24,205 nucleotides of DNA. Source: CAZINM01 sp964540605. Its GTDB lineage: Bacteria; Patescibacteriota; Dojkabacteria; SC72; JAHDCA01. The stretch lies in assembly GCA_964540605.1 (NCBI GenBank), contig CAZINM010000006.1, positions 1-24,205 of the forward strand, given 5' to 3'. Below, piece after piece: positions 8,852 through 15,232 of this stretch. A program made the translations under genes and the position numbers. Below the pieces are notes generated by a model. The model made no database searches. It saw only the letters and a program-made list of their open reading frames with translations, and had not been told where the DNA came from. Each line of letters opens with the position of its first letter. Within the stretch, counting starts at the first letter, position 1.

Positions 8852-9253
8852 ATGCCATTTCTTATTGGATTAGCTTTATTAGTTTTTGCTGTTCTGTCTT
8901 ATCTAAACAAGAAGAAGTTCCTAAAGAAAGCTATAGTTACAAAAGGTGAAGTTTATGAAATAAAAGAAACAATGAGTCAATCAACAGATGAGGATGGTCA
9001 TACTTCTTACAGTAAAGTTTATTATCCTATGATCTCATTCAGTACTGAAAAAGGTGAAAAAGTTCAATTTCAATCTTCAATGGGATCTGGGAATAAAAGA
9101 AAATATCAAGTCGGTCAGATAGTTGAATTATTATATGACCCTGATAAACCTCAGAAAGCTACATTGAATAAATTTTTCCATAAATGGTTCTGGGTTATTC
9201 TATTCTCATTTTTTTCAATCATTGCTTTTATCGCAGGTTTTGCAACTCTATAG
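8852..9253 (+). CDS. DUF3592-type small membrane protein
   Basis: 133 residues with a hydrophobic N-terminal helix (about 2-17), a basic turn (NKKKFLKKA), a soluble beta-rich middle and a C-terminal helix (about 111-131). The middle fits DUF3592: a KGEVYEI strand, a Y-P-x-I-S-F strand, a Q-F-x-S-S strand, then VGQIVELLYDPDKPQKATL, the diagnostic VxVxYdPxxPxxA end. Family function is not known. Both membrane helices probably place the soluble part on one side. It stands alone with its own promoter. Confidence 0.78.
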   Translation: MPFLIGLALLVFAVLSYLNKKKFLKKAIVTKGEVYEIKETMSQSTDEDGHTSYSKVYYPMISFSTEKGEKVQFQSSMGSGNKRKYQVGQIVELLYDPDKPQKATLNKFFHKWFWVILFSFFSIIAFIAGFATL

Positions 9254-9290
9254 CTAAATATCGTGTTTAATAGCTAATTAGTTTAATCTG

Positions 9291-9318
9291 TTTACATATT
9301 TTTTTAATATGTTATACT
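9291..9318 (+). promoter_or_regulatory. Strong promoter of the RRM protein gene (TTTACA-N16-TATACT)
   Basis: TTTACA (9291-9296) and TATACT (9313-9318) are separated by 16 nt. The predicted start near 9325 gives a leader of about 100 nt, by far the longest leader of a conventional gene here. Confidence 0.72.
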
Positions 9319-9324
9319 GCTATC

Positions 9325-9423
9325 TGAAAATGAAGCGAAGTTACCTATTTCCTTAATGTTAAATTAATGGTTTGTGTAATAAAGTAGAGTTTTCAGGTTT
9401 TATTTTTTACACTATTCTATAAA
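9325..9423 (+). promoter_or_regulatory. Long 5' leader of the RRM gene, with possible 8-codon upstream ORF
   Basis: The leader is T-rich. CTGAAAA (9324-9330) can pair with TTTTCAG (9390-9396), closing a 59-nt loop. An ATG at 9330 opens a tiny frame reading MKRSYLFP and stopping at 9356. It begins only a few bases after the predicted transcription start. Long leaders are common for autoregulated or cold-regulated RNA-binding proteins in other bacteria; that role here is inference. Confidence 0.4.
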
Positions 9424-9681
9424 GTGGAGAACACAAAGTTATTTGTCGGCGGAATCGCATGGGCTACAACAGAAGACGCTCTTAGAGCAGCTTTTGAAGC
9501 TGTCGGAGAGGTTGTTGAAGCTAAAATCATTACAGACAAATTCTCTGGTAAATCTAGAGGTTTTGCTTTCGTTACAATGAAAACAGCAGAAGACGCGAAA
9601 AAAGCTATTGAGCAGCTTGATGGCTCAGATCTTGATGGTAGAACCATTAAGGTTAATGAAGCAAGACCAAGAGAGGAATAG
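9424..9681 (+). CDS. Single-RRM RNA-binding protein
   Basis: An 85-residue protein made of one RNA recognition motif. RNP2 is KLFVGGIAW near the N-terminus and RNP1 is KSRGFAFVTM in the middle, with aromatic residues where RNA bases stack. The order is the complete beta-alpha-beta-beta-alpha-beta fold, ending in a short acidic tail. Similar proteins (Rbp) in cyanobacteria and other bacteria are cold- or stress-responsive RNA chaperones. The start is a GTG: the frame has a TAG at 9385-9387 and no ATG between it and 9424. Codon choice is visibly cleaner than in neighbouring genes (many GCT, GAA, AAA, GTT), and a strong promoter and terminator bracket it. Together these suggest high expression. 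Confidence 0.93.
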   Translation: MENTKLFVGGIAWATTEDALRAAFEAVGEVVEAKIITDKFSGKSRGFAFVTMKTAEDAKKAIEQLDGSDLDGRTIKVNEARPREE

Positions 9682-9705
9682 TATTCTCTTTTGAAATTGT
9701 GATTT

Positions 9706-9732
9706 AAGGCGCACTTAGGTGCGCCTTTTTTT
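9706..9732 (+). terminator. Rho-independent terminator of the RRM gene
   Basis: AAGGCGCAC (9706-9714) pairs with GTGCGCCTT (9719-9727) around a TTAG loop, followed by a run of T. This is the most GC-rich and convincing terminator in the window. Confidence 0.93.
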
Positions 9733-9828
9733 ACCTTCTTCTAGATATAATGGAAATTCACAATAAATACACATAGATTTTTATAGATAATGTATAGTTA
9801 CAGATTGGTAGTTATTCTAAAATATTAG

Positions 9829-9837
9829 TGATATATT
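9829..9837 (+). promoter_or_regulatory. Extended -10 promoter of the ABC transporter operon (TGA-TATATT)
   Basis: TGA (9829-9831) precedes TATATT (9832-9837), which ends exactly 27 nt before the ATG at 9865. No clear -35 is seen. Confidence 0.58.
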
Positions 9838-9864
9838 GTAGGTCGTTATTTTCTAAAAAAAGAT

Positions 9865-10533
9865 ATGATAAAGCTACAAAATATAACAAAAACATACGGT
9901 AAAGGTAATGCATCTTTTACTGCATTAAAAAATATCGATCTTGAGATCAAAGATGGCGAATTTGTTGCGATAATGGGAACTTCAGGTTCTGGGAAATCTA
10001 CACTAATGAATATAATTGGTGCATTAGATATTGCGACATCAGGTAAATATGAACTAGATGGAATTGATATAAGTACTATTAAAGATAGAAATTTAGCAGA
10101 ACTTAGAAATAAAATGTTTGGTTTCATTTTCCAAAGATATAACTTACTAAATCAAATGAGTGTTAGAGATAATATTGCTCTTCCTGGCAGATACGGTGGT
10201 TTGAAAGATATCAATAAAAAAGTACAAGAAAAGATCGAGTTAGTTGGTCTAAAAGGTAAAGAAAACAATAAGGCTAATGAGCTATCTGGTGGACAAATGC
10301 AAAGAGTTGGTATAGCTAGAGCATTATTAATGGATCCAAAGGTGATCTTAGCAGATGAACCTACAGGTAATTTGGATAGTGTTACTGGTACTGAGATCAT
10401 GGAACTGATTACTAAACTTCATAAAATGGGATCAACTGTAGTACTTGTAACTCACGAGGATTATATAGCTCATTATGCTGATAGGATCTTAATTATTGAA
10501 GATGGAAAAATTGAGTCAGATAAACAAGTATGA
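9865..10533 (+). CDS. ABC transporter ATP-binding protein, MacB/LolD type
   Basis: Complete nucleotide-binding subunit (222 aa): Walker A GTSGSGKS (38-45), Q-loop Q90 in FIFQRYNLL, signature LSGGQ (140-144), Walker B ILADE (161-165) with the D-loop EPTGNLDS, and the switch histidine in VTHE. EPTGNLD and the F-Q-x-Y-N-L-L phrase are typical of the MacB/LolD/FtsE (type VII ABC) group. It would energise the permease encoded next; the last 4 nt overlap that gene (ATGA), so the two are coupled. Such pairs export peptides, antibiotics or lipoproteins by mechanotransmission. The substrate cannot be deduced, and no periplasmic adaptor (MacA-like) gene adjoins. Confidence 0.94.
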   Translation: MIKLQNITKTYGKGNASFTALKNIDLEIKDGEFVAIMGTSGSGKSTLMNIIGALDIATSGKYELDGIDISTIKDRNLAELRNKMFGFIFQRYNLLNQMSVRDNIALPGRYGGLKDINKKVQEKIELVGLKGKENNKANELSGGQMQRVGIARALLMDPKVILADEPTGNLDSVTGTEIMELITKLHKMGSTVVLVTHEDYIAHYADRILIIEDGKIESDKQV

Positions 10534-11810
10534 TTAGATATTTAGCTAACCTACAATTTGCAGTTAAGGGAATATTAAGAAATAAAGTAAGAAGTTTTTT
10601 AACTTTGCTTGGTATTCTCATAGGTATCGGTTCAGTGATCGCTTTACAGGCTATCGGTGAAGGAGCTCAAAAAGATATTGTTGGAGAGTTAGAAGCTTTA
10701 GGATCAGATGTTATAACAGTTAATCAAATGATGCCAAACTTCAATTCTTTCGATAATCATATGGAAGATCCTACAAAAAGGCCTGATCCAGAAGAGTATA
10801 GAGAGAGTTCAAAACAATTATCAGCTAATGCGATTGTTCCTTTAACAATCAAAAATTATAAAGAACTTTTAGATAAGGAGATCGATGGTATTAAATATAT
10901 CTCCCTATCAATTGATATCGAAGTTGACGCATATTCAAAGGCTGATCAAACATCAACTAAAGTTACTATTACAGCAGTTGACCATCAATATTTTGATGTA
11001 TATTCTTTGAAGACGACAAATGGTGAGCTATTTAATGAAGAAGCTGAAATGGATGAACTTGTTGCGGTCATTGGTTCTGAAATTACAAAGGAACCTTATT
11101 ATGATGAAGAAGAAAAAGTATTGTATATGGAAGATCAACAAATTGAGGTAATTGGTATTTTAGATCCACATGAACCAGGAATCTTTGAAGAAGAAGCGGA
11201 TCTACAAATTTTCATCCCTTATACTCAGGTGAAAAAGATTGGTTATGAATCTGAAGATATCACTTTAATAGTTTCAAAGGCAGATGGTAGTAATGAGATC
11301 ACTGAAATAGCAAAAGATATTGAAAATACACTTATTGATATTCGTGATGAGGATCCTGAAAAGGCTTCATTCTCTGTTTTTACAGTTGAACAGTTAACTA
11401 GCAGGATATCTATGATAACTGATACATTTACACTGATGTTATCTGCTATTGCAGCTATCTCATTATTGGTTGGTGGTATTGGAATAGGTAATGTGATGTT
11501 GATTTCTGTTGCTGAAAGAGTGCGAGAAATTGGTATAAGAAAAGCGATTGGCGCTAAAAATTCTGATATATTATTACAGTTTTTACTGGAAGCCGTATTT
11601 CTTTCAATGATAGGTGGTGCTTTAGGAATTGCATCTGGCTATGGTATAGCCTACTTGGTTCAAAGATGGATAGATATTACCCCTGTTTATTCAATAAATG
11701 ATATTATTTTTGCTACAGGTATTTCGATATTAGTGGGTGTTGTTTGTGGCTTCTTACCTGCTCTTAGAGCAAGTAGATTGAATCCGATAGATGCACTTAG
11801 ATACGAATAG
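10530..11810 (+). CDS. MacB-like ABC transporter permease (FtsX/MacB_PCD)
   Basis: 426 residues with type VII ABC permease topology: one N-terminal helix (about 20-40, after the coupling segment NKVRSFLTLLGILIGIGSV), a large extracytoplasmic MacB_PCD domain (about 45-300), then three C-terminal helices. The family phrase VAERVREIGIRKAIGAKNSDI, here split across helix 2 and the following loop, and the ending LPALRASRLNPIDALRYE are both present. The periplasmic domain is notably acidic. It functions with the overlapping ATPase. Without an outer membrane, as expected in CPR cells, export would be directly to the exterior; that is inference. Confidence 0.93.
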   Translation: MIRYLANLQFAVKGILRNKVRSFLTLLGILIGIGSVIALQAIGEGAQKDIVGELEALGSDVITVNQMMPNFNSFDNHMEDPTKRPDPEEYRESSKQLSANAIVPLTIKNYKELLDKEIDGIKYISLSIDIEVDAYSKADQTSTKVTITAVDHQYFDVYSLKTTNGELFNEEAEMDELVAVIGSEITKEPYYDEEEKVLYMEDQQIEVIGILDPHEPGIFEEEADLQIFIPYTQVKKIGYESEDITLIVSKADGSNEITEIAKDIENTLIDIRDEDPEKASFSVFTVEQLTSRISMITDTFTLMLSAIAAISLLVGGIGIGNVMLISVAERVREIGIRKAIGAKNSDILLQFLLEAVFLSMIGGALGIASGYGIAYLVQRWIDITPVYSINDIIFATGISILVGVVCGFLPALRASRLNPIDALRYE

Positions 11811-11813
11811 AGC

Positions 11814-11845
11814 AAAAAAAAGAGGCTTTTAAAAGCCTCTTTTAA
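11814..11845. terminator. Bidirectional rho-independent terminator
   Basis: AAAAGAGGC (11818-11826) pairs with GCCTCTTTT (11835-11843) around TTTTAAAA. An A-run precedes and a T-run follows, so it can stop transcription from the permease gene on the plus strand and the cupin gene on the minus strand. Confidence 0.88.
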
Positions 11846-11862
11846 TTTCAACTTGTAGATCT

Positions 11863-12258
11863 CTAGTGATGATGCTCTTCTTCATATTTTTCTGCCTCAG
11901 CTTTATCTTTATGAACTGTACCATCTGGATGATTTGCAGGTGAGTAGATAGTATAAAGCTTCAATTCCTCATTACCAACATTCATAACATTATGTTCTAC
12001 ACCAGCAGGAACAATAAATGCAAAATCTGCTTCGATCTCTGTCTCTTCACCATTCATAGTAACTATAGCTTTACCTTGCTCAACTCTAAAGAATTGATCA
12101 ACATTGTCATGTACTTCAAGTCCAATATCCTCACCTGGCTGCAATGTCATTACTACTAATTGTGAGTATTTTCCGGTAAATAGGACTTTTCTGAAGTTTC
12201 CATTATCTAATGTAACTTTCTCGATATTATCAGCATAACCAACCTTTGATAAACTCAT
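11863..12258 (-). CDS. Cupin-domain protein
   Basis: A 131-residue single-domain cupin. Motif 1 is around GLEVHDNVDQFFRVEQGKA, with the histidine and acidic or glutamine residues at metal-binding positions; motif 2 is FIVPAGVEHNVMN, with the second histidine. The conserved run YSPANHPDGTVH then leads to a charged tail, AEAEKYEEEHHH, whose three final histidines may also bind metal. Small cupins of this type are widespread; sugar-isomerase, dioxygenase and regulatory roles are all known, so no reaction is claimed. The frame could extend to a TTG at 12282, but the ATG at 12258 is supported by a promoter placed 27 nt away. Confidence 0.85.
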   Translation of the reverse strand: MSLSKVGYADNIEKVTLDNGNFRKVLFTGKYSQLVVMTLQPGEDIGLEVHDNVDQFFRVEQGKAIVTMNGEETEIEADFAFIVPAGVEHNVMNVGNEELKLYTIYSPANHPDGTVHKDKAEAEKYEEEHHH

Positions 12259-12285
12259 AAATTCGACATAAAAATTTAACAATAT

Positions 12286-12294
12286 ATTCTAACA
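12286..12294 (-). promoter_or_regulatory. Extended -10 promoter of the cupin gene (TGT-TAGAAT)
   Basis: On the minus strand TGT precedes TAGAAT (12291 down to 12286), ending exactly 27 nt before the ATG at 12258. This site was located by testing the 27-nt spacing seen at other genes. Confidence 0.55.
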
Positions 12295-12322
12295 CACAGA
12301 TGATTTCTACATCTATTTTTTA

Positions 12323-12331
12323 TGTTAATAT
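12323..12331 (+). promoter_or_regulatory. Extended -10 promoter (TGT-TAATAT)
   Basis: TGT (12323-12325) precedes TAATAT (12326-12331), ending exactly 27 nt before the ATG at 12359. TATAAA at 12333-12338 is an alternative -10. Confidence 0.45.
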
Positions 12332-12358
12332 CTATAAATAAAATATTTTTAGAAATAT

Positions 12359-13462
12359 ATGGCTGATCATAAAAAGAAACCAATTGTGATCATTTTAATA
12401 GTGATTGTTGCTTTAGTGTTTCTGTGCGGTTCATGTGGGGTTGTAGGATTTTTTTTGTTCTCAAGAAATAAAGATGTTAATTCAAGTGATGGTTTCTTTG
12501 ATACTTTACGAAACGCTTTTACATCAGATAATTCTGGATCAAATGGTGGAGAATATGGTGATCTAGAAGGTTCAATATATATAAGTCAGATCTATAATCT
12601 ACAAGGTGAAGGTGATCAAGAAGTAAAAATATTTGGTAATTTTAGGAATACAACCTATATTCCAGATACATTTGAAGTTTCTTATGGAGATAGTTCGGTT
12701 TCTGTTTATTATCAGAATATGGATAGTAAAGGTTTGACAGATATTGAGATTTCATCTTTTTCTGATGGAGATCCAGTCGTCGTAGAAGGTGTTTATGATA
12801 TGGAATCATGGACTTTTTATGGTACTAGCGTAAAACTGACTACTGAAGAGGATATTGAGGAGTATAAACTATCTTTAATTCCTAATTTAGAAATAGAGAT
12901 TTTAGATTATCCTAACTCTGTCGCACATGTATGTAAGAATTTTAATATTAAGGTAAAACTGACCAATACTGGTAAGATACCTGTTACATATAAGGATCTT
13001 TATGACAGTGATTACTCTTATACTCATGCTTTTAGATATAGTTTAAATGGTGGTGAAACAACAAGTTATTATGCTTACGATGCTATAGATGAGACTGAAA
13101 TATTCATGGGTTTAGAGGATTTTGATGTGATCGAACCAGGTGAATCAGTTGAGGTTATATATCAAGCAGGTGGTAATGTTACTGAATCTATTGATCCTAC
13201 ATGGATAGATGATGATGGAAGTCCTCATGTTGTAGGAATTGCAGGAGAAATGAACATTTTGTATAACAATACTACTTCCTCAGCAGTTCAAGGGGATAAT
13301 GAGTTACAATTCCATTGGGTACAGGTTTATGATCCAAATGATTACTCTGTAAGTTATAGCAGTCCAATAATACAAAATAGCTCTGAGAAGATAACTATCA
13401 AACTCCTGTCGACTGAGTGTGATATGGATGATATTCAGGATAGTTATACGATACAGTATTAG
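12359..13462 (+). CDS. Membrane-anchored surface protein with beta-rich extracellular domains
   Basis: 367 residues: a short basic N-terminus, one hydrophobic helix (about 9-35, containing FLCGSCGVVGFFLF), a Ser/Gly/Asn-rich linker, then about 290 extracytoplasmic residues. The first part (about 70-165, GSIYISQIYNL to FYGTSVKL) has an alternating beta pattern ending in DGDPVVVEGVYDMESW, reminiscent of a small OB-like barrel; this is a weak impression. The second part (about 172-367) begins NLEIEILDYPNSVAHVCKNF and contains KVKLTNTGKIPVTYKDL, like immunoglobulin-like or DUF4352-like domains in bacterial surface proteins. I do not recognise a specific family. It may display a binding domain on the cell surface. 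Its acidic, low-lysine exterior part fits an exported protein. Confidence 0.72.
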   Translation: MADHKKKPIVIILIVIVALVFLCGSCGVVGFFLFSRNKDVNSSDGFFDTLRNAFTSDNSGSNGGEYGDLEGSIYISQIYNLQGEGDQEVKIFGNFRNTTYIPDTFEVSYGDSSVSVYYQNMDSKGLTDIEISSFSDGDPVVVEGVYDMESWTFYGTSVKLTTEEDIEEYKLSLIPNLEIEILDYPNSVAHVCKNFNIKVKLTNTGKIPVTYKDLYDSDYSYTHAFRYSLNGGETTSYYAYDAIDETEIFMGLEDFDVIEPGESVEVIYQAGGNVTESIDPTWIDDDGSPHVVGIAGEMNILYNNTTSSAVQGDNELQFHWVQVYDPNDYSVSYSSPIIQNSSEKITIKLLSTECDMDDIQDSYTIQY

Positions 13463-13464
13463 TG

Positions 13465-13490
13465 ACGAATGCATTATTAAGTGCATTTGT
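13465..13490 (+). other. Hairpin just after the surface-protein gene
   Basis: ACGAATGCA (13465-13473) pairs with TGCATTTGT (13482-13490), including one G-U pair, around an 8-nt loop. There is no following T-run, so it may be a 3'-end-stabilising stem or a weak terminator. Confidence 0.4.
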
Positions 13491-13503
13491 GATTATATCA
13501 ATA

Positions 13504-13533
13504 TTGACTATATACTATAGGTTATGCTATAAT
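13504..13533 (+). promoter_or_regulatory. Near-consensus promoter driving the 13.5-14.0 kb structured element
   Basis: TTGACT (13504-13509) is followed after 18 nt by TATAAT (13528-13533) with a TGC extension (13525-13527). It is the closest match to a full housekeeping promoter in the window. The predicted start is near 13540. Unlike the coding genes, no start codon lies 27 nt downstream of the -10. Confidence 0.75.
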
Positions 13534-13573
13534 ATTGGTAGTTTAGATAGGTATTTTTTATATCTATCAGCTC

Positions 13574-13588
13574 TTTGACAGCGAGTAG
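13574..13588 (+). repeat. Left arm of 15-bp perfect inverted repeat
   Basis: TTTGACAGCGAGTAG is matched by its exact reverse complement at 13986-14000. The pair brackets the GC-rich island. No target-site duplication is visible next to either arm. Confidence 0.85.
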
Positions 13589-13685
13589 TATTGAATCCAC
13601 TACAACCAATTTAGTTCTTAATATTTTTTGATGATTAAATTGGTTGAAGTGGTTCGAAATTCAGTCTAGTTTAAGGAGGTCCGAA

Positions 13686-13898
13686 ATGAAATTTCTAAAA
13701 ATCTTCGGGGTGGTTGTAATTTTTCTAGCATGCGTTTTGGGTTTTGTTTTCCTAGGCCTAAGGGCCTGGGATATAGAAGATTGCCAGCGAACGTTGCTGG
13801 CAGTCACGGAGGGGATGCCCGAATGGGTATCCCCTCAGGCTCGCGAATTTTATCGGAACGTATGCGTTCCGAAGTACAAGTTCCCGAGCCTACCCTAA
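13686..13898 (+). CDS. Possible 70-residue single-pass membrane peptide with perfect Shine-Dalgarno
   Basis: AAGGAGGT (13673-13680) lies 5 nt before the ATG, the only strong Shine-Dalgarno I find in the window. The product begins MKFLKIFGVVVIFLACVLGF: two lysines, then a hydrophobic helix to about residue 25. A soluble part of about 45 residues with two cysteines (DCQRTLL, NVCVPKYK) follows. FLAC is a poor lipobox, so a membrane-anchored rather than lipoprotein form is likelier. Codon use (CGG, CGA, CCC, GGG, CTG) is unlike the neighbours. The four hairpins from 13750 to 13872 lie inside this frame, so it is either a real gene on a heavily folded mRNA or a chance frame in a structured RNA; T-rich sequence would give hydrophobic residues by chance. 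A longer frame beginning at 13644 is not preferred. Confidence 0.5.
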   Translation: MKFLKIFGVVVIFLACVLGFVFLGLRAWDIEDCQRTLLAVTEGMPEWVSPQAREFYRNVCVPKYKFPSLP

Positions 13899-13985
13899 GC
13901 CCAAAGGGGCGAGCTACGCGCAAGCGGAAACTCGCCCCAGAAGGCCAAAAAAAACTCACTTTCTTCAATCATCACCTCTCCACCC

Positions 13986-14000
13986 CTACTCGCTGTCAAA
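13986..14000 (-). repeat. Right arm of 15-bp perfect inverted repeat
   Basis: CTACTCGCTGTCAAA is the reverse complement of the left arm at 13574-13588. It ends 12 nt before the stop codon of the converging HEAGH protein gene. Confidence 0.85.
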
Positions 14001-14011
14001 ACAACACAATT

Positions 14012-14641
14012 TTAAATCCATATTTTTACTTTATTTCTATCATTATTTATTCTTTGATCTTTAAACCTGATCTTCAATATTATCTGCCATATCAACAAAA
14101 GCATTGCTATAATAATGCTTGCTACAGAAATTACCCTTGAAATAGTTAATACAGCAGTCCCAATATCCTCATATCTATCAAGAATATCCCATTGGGAAAA
14201 TAAATAATTCCAATCATGTGTTGAATTCGATCCGAAGAATTGGGACATAGGCCAATCAAATCTCATTGAATCAATAATATAACCACCAATATAGTGTAGA
14301 TTAGTTCCTAGCCATACTCCTAAGATTGCTGCTTCAAAGAAATATATCTGCTTAATTGCTAATAGAATAAAAATAATAGGAATTAGACATTGAAATATAC
14401 TTCCAGCTACTGCAATGACCTCTTCAGATGCCCATGTCATCGTGAAAATATGCCCAGCTTCATGAAAAGCAAAATTGACATTACTTATGAATGGGAACCA
14501 AAATTCATCATTATTTAATATTATTATGGTGATGTTTATAGCTATTGCTAAAAGGATAAATCTATATAAAAGAGTTTGCTTTCTTATTCTTTCTGCTATC
14601 TGCGACATTAGGGAATTCATATTTAAATATAACAAAATCAT
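14012..14641 (-). CDS. HEAGH-motif membrane protein, putative intramembrane metalloprotease-like
   Basis: 209 residues with about five hydrophobic helices. HEAGH (60-64 from the longest start) lies at the start of a hydrophobic segment and matches the HExxH zinc-site pattern. A later NLHYIGGYIIDS and the region THDWNYLFSQWDIL may supply a third ligand. Proteins with this layout are widespread and usually annotated hypothetical; protease activity is not shown for them. The ATG at 14641 is the longest start. However, TATATT on the minus strand (14631 down to 14626) sits 5 nt before an in-frame ATG at 14620, so a leaderless shorter form (202 aa) is possible. It runs toward the structured element and ends 12 nt from its right repeat. 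Confidence 0.7.
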   Translation of the reverse strand: MILLYLNMNSLMSQIAERIRKQTLLYRFILLAIAINITIIILNNDEFWFPFISNVNFAFHEAGHIFTMTWASEEVIAVAGSIFQCLIPIIFILLAIKQIYFFEAAILGVWLGTNLHYIGGYIIDSMRFDWPMSQFFGSNSTHDWNYLFSQWDILDRYEDIGTAVLTISRVISVASIIIAMLLLIWQIILKIRFKDQRINNDRNKVKIWI

Positions 14642-14661
14642 TAAAATTTAACACTTTAGTG

Positions 14662-14667
14662 TATAAT
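14662..14667 (+). promoter_or_regulatory. -10 element of the NYN gene (TG-TATAAT)
   Basis: A perfect TATAAT directly preceded by TG ends 25 nt before the ATG at 14693. No clear -35 is seen at the right distance. Confidence 0.6.
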
Positions 14668-14692
14668 TCATTAATATTTAACAATTAAAAAA

Positions 14693-15232
14693 ATGATATA
14701 CAGAAACCCACAACAAAGATTAGTCGTACTAGTAGATGTACAAAACTTGTATTATTCAGCCAAAAATCTATATAACTCGAAAGTGAACTATAAGAAGTTA
14801 CTTGAACTAGCTGTAATGGATAGGATATTAACAAGAGCAATTGCTTATGTAATCAAATCCGACACAGTAGAGGGTGAAGTTAGTTTCTTTGACGCAGTTA
14901 ATGAAGCTGGATTTGAAATAAAAGAGAAAGAGCTTCAAGTTTTCGCAGGAGGAGCAAAAAAAGGTGATTGGGATACAGGAATTGCAATGGATGCTATCAG
15001 ATTAGGTCATAAAGTAGATTCAATCGTACTTGTTACAGGAGATGGTGACTTCGTACCTGTTGTAAATTATCTACAGCAATCTTTAGGATGTTTAGTTGAA
15101 GTTGTAGCTTTTGGAAAGACTACAAATGCAACACTTAAAGGAATCGCAGACGATTTCATAGACTTAGACGATCTTAAAGATCAGATAGTATTCCCTCAAA
15201 GAAAACTAAAGAGGACTAAGAATAGGAAATAG
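14693..15232 (+). CDS. NYN-domain (LabA/DUF88, PIN-like) putative ribonuclease
   Basis: A 179-residue PIN-like NYN domain. Conserved acidic residues are all present: D15 with N18 in LVDVQNLYY, D92 and D94 in KKGDWDTGIAMDAI, and D117/D119 in VTGDGDFVP. In characterised relatives these hold Mg2+ for RNA cleavage. The short basic tail (QRKLKRTKNRK) could help bind RNA. LabA-type proteins occur widely in CPR bacteria and cyanobacteria; the cellular target is unknown. It is monocistronic; its stop codon directly abuts the stop codon of the converging DUF192 gene, forming the shared palindrome TAGCTA. Confidence 0.9.
   Translation: MIYRNPQQRLVVLVDVQNLYYSAKNLYNSKVNYKKLLELAVMDRILTRAIAYVIKSDTVEGEVSFFDAVNEAGFEIKEKELQVFAGGAKKGDWDTGIAMDAIRLGHKVDSIVLVTGDGDFVPVVNYLQQSLGCLVEVVAFGKTTNATLKGIADDFIDLDDLKDQIVFPQRKLKRTKNRK

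Larger units (their letters stand above)
13540..14000 (+). ncRNA. Candidate large structured RNA / hairpin-rich GC island, unrecognised family
   Basis: This fills the only stretch over 300 nt without a conventional gene. Seen directly: a 15-bp outer pairing (13574-13588 with 13986-14000), then a long hairpin (13597-13616 with 13633-13652, one A-A mismatch). A chain of compact hairpins follows: 13750-13758/13763-13771 (loop TAAG), 13782-13790/13794-13802 (loop ACG), 13809-13820/13825-13836 (loop GAAT), 13853-13860/13865-13872 (loop TATG), and 13906-13913/13931-13938. The last is topped by CGC-GCAA-GCG, a GNRA tetraloop. Three stems keep pairing through G-U wobbles, which points to RNA rather than only DNA. 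GC over 13741-13940 is about 56%. From about 13947 to 13991 there is no G at all. I do not see RNase P, tmRNA, 6S, SRP or riboswitch signatures. A mobile cassette is the main alternative. Confidence 0.5.

Noticed and set aside
13906..13938. Rho-independent terminator after the 70-codon ORF
   Set aside because: The stem is strong, but it is followed by A-rich, T-poor sequence on the plus strand; on the minus strand the T-run precedes rather than follows the stem.
13574..14000. Retron msr-msd RNA or integron attC site
   Set aside because: The inverted-repeat layout recalls retron a1/a2 ends, but no reverse transcriptase is in the window and the element is too long. Core sites of attC type (RYYYAAC/GTTRRRY) do not match the hairpin at 13597-13652.
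13540..14000. RNase P RNA, tmRNA or 6S RNA
   Set aside because: I looked for the P4 consensus (GAGGAAAGTCC-like), a tRNA-like CCA end with tag ORF, and a single long 6S-type hairpin. None was found; the GGTTCGAAAT at 13651 is not in a tRNA-like context.
13335..14055. Absence of GATC as proof that the element is foreign
   Set aside because: A second gap of about the same length (22125-22844) lies in apparently native sequence that includes the start of the Lon-like gene, so the absence alone is not diagnostic.
13730..14140. 136-codon open frame on the plus strand through the structured element
   Set aside because: It has no ribosome-binding site, its product is low-complexity and basic, and it runs into the 3' end of the converging HEAGH gene. 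It is most likely a by-product of high GC and the chance absence of stops.
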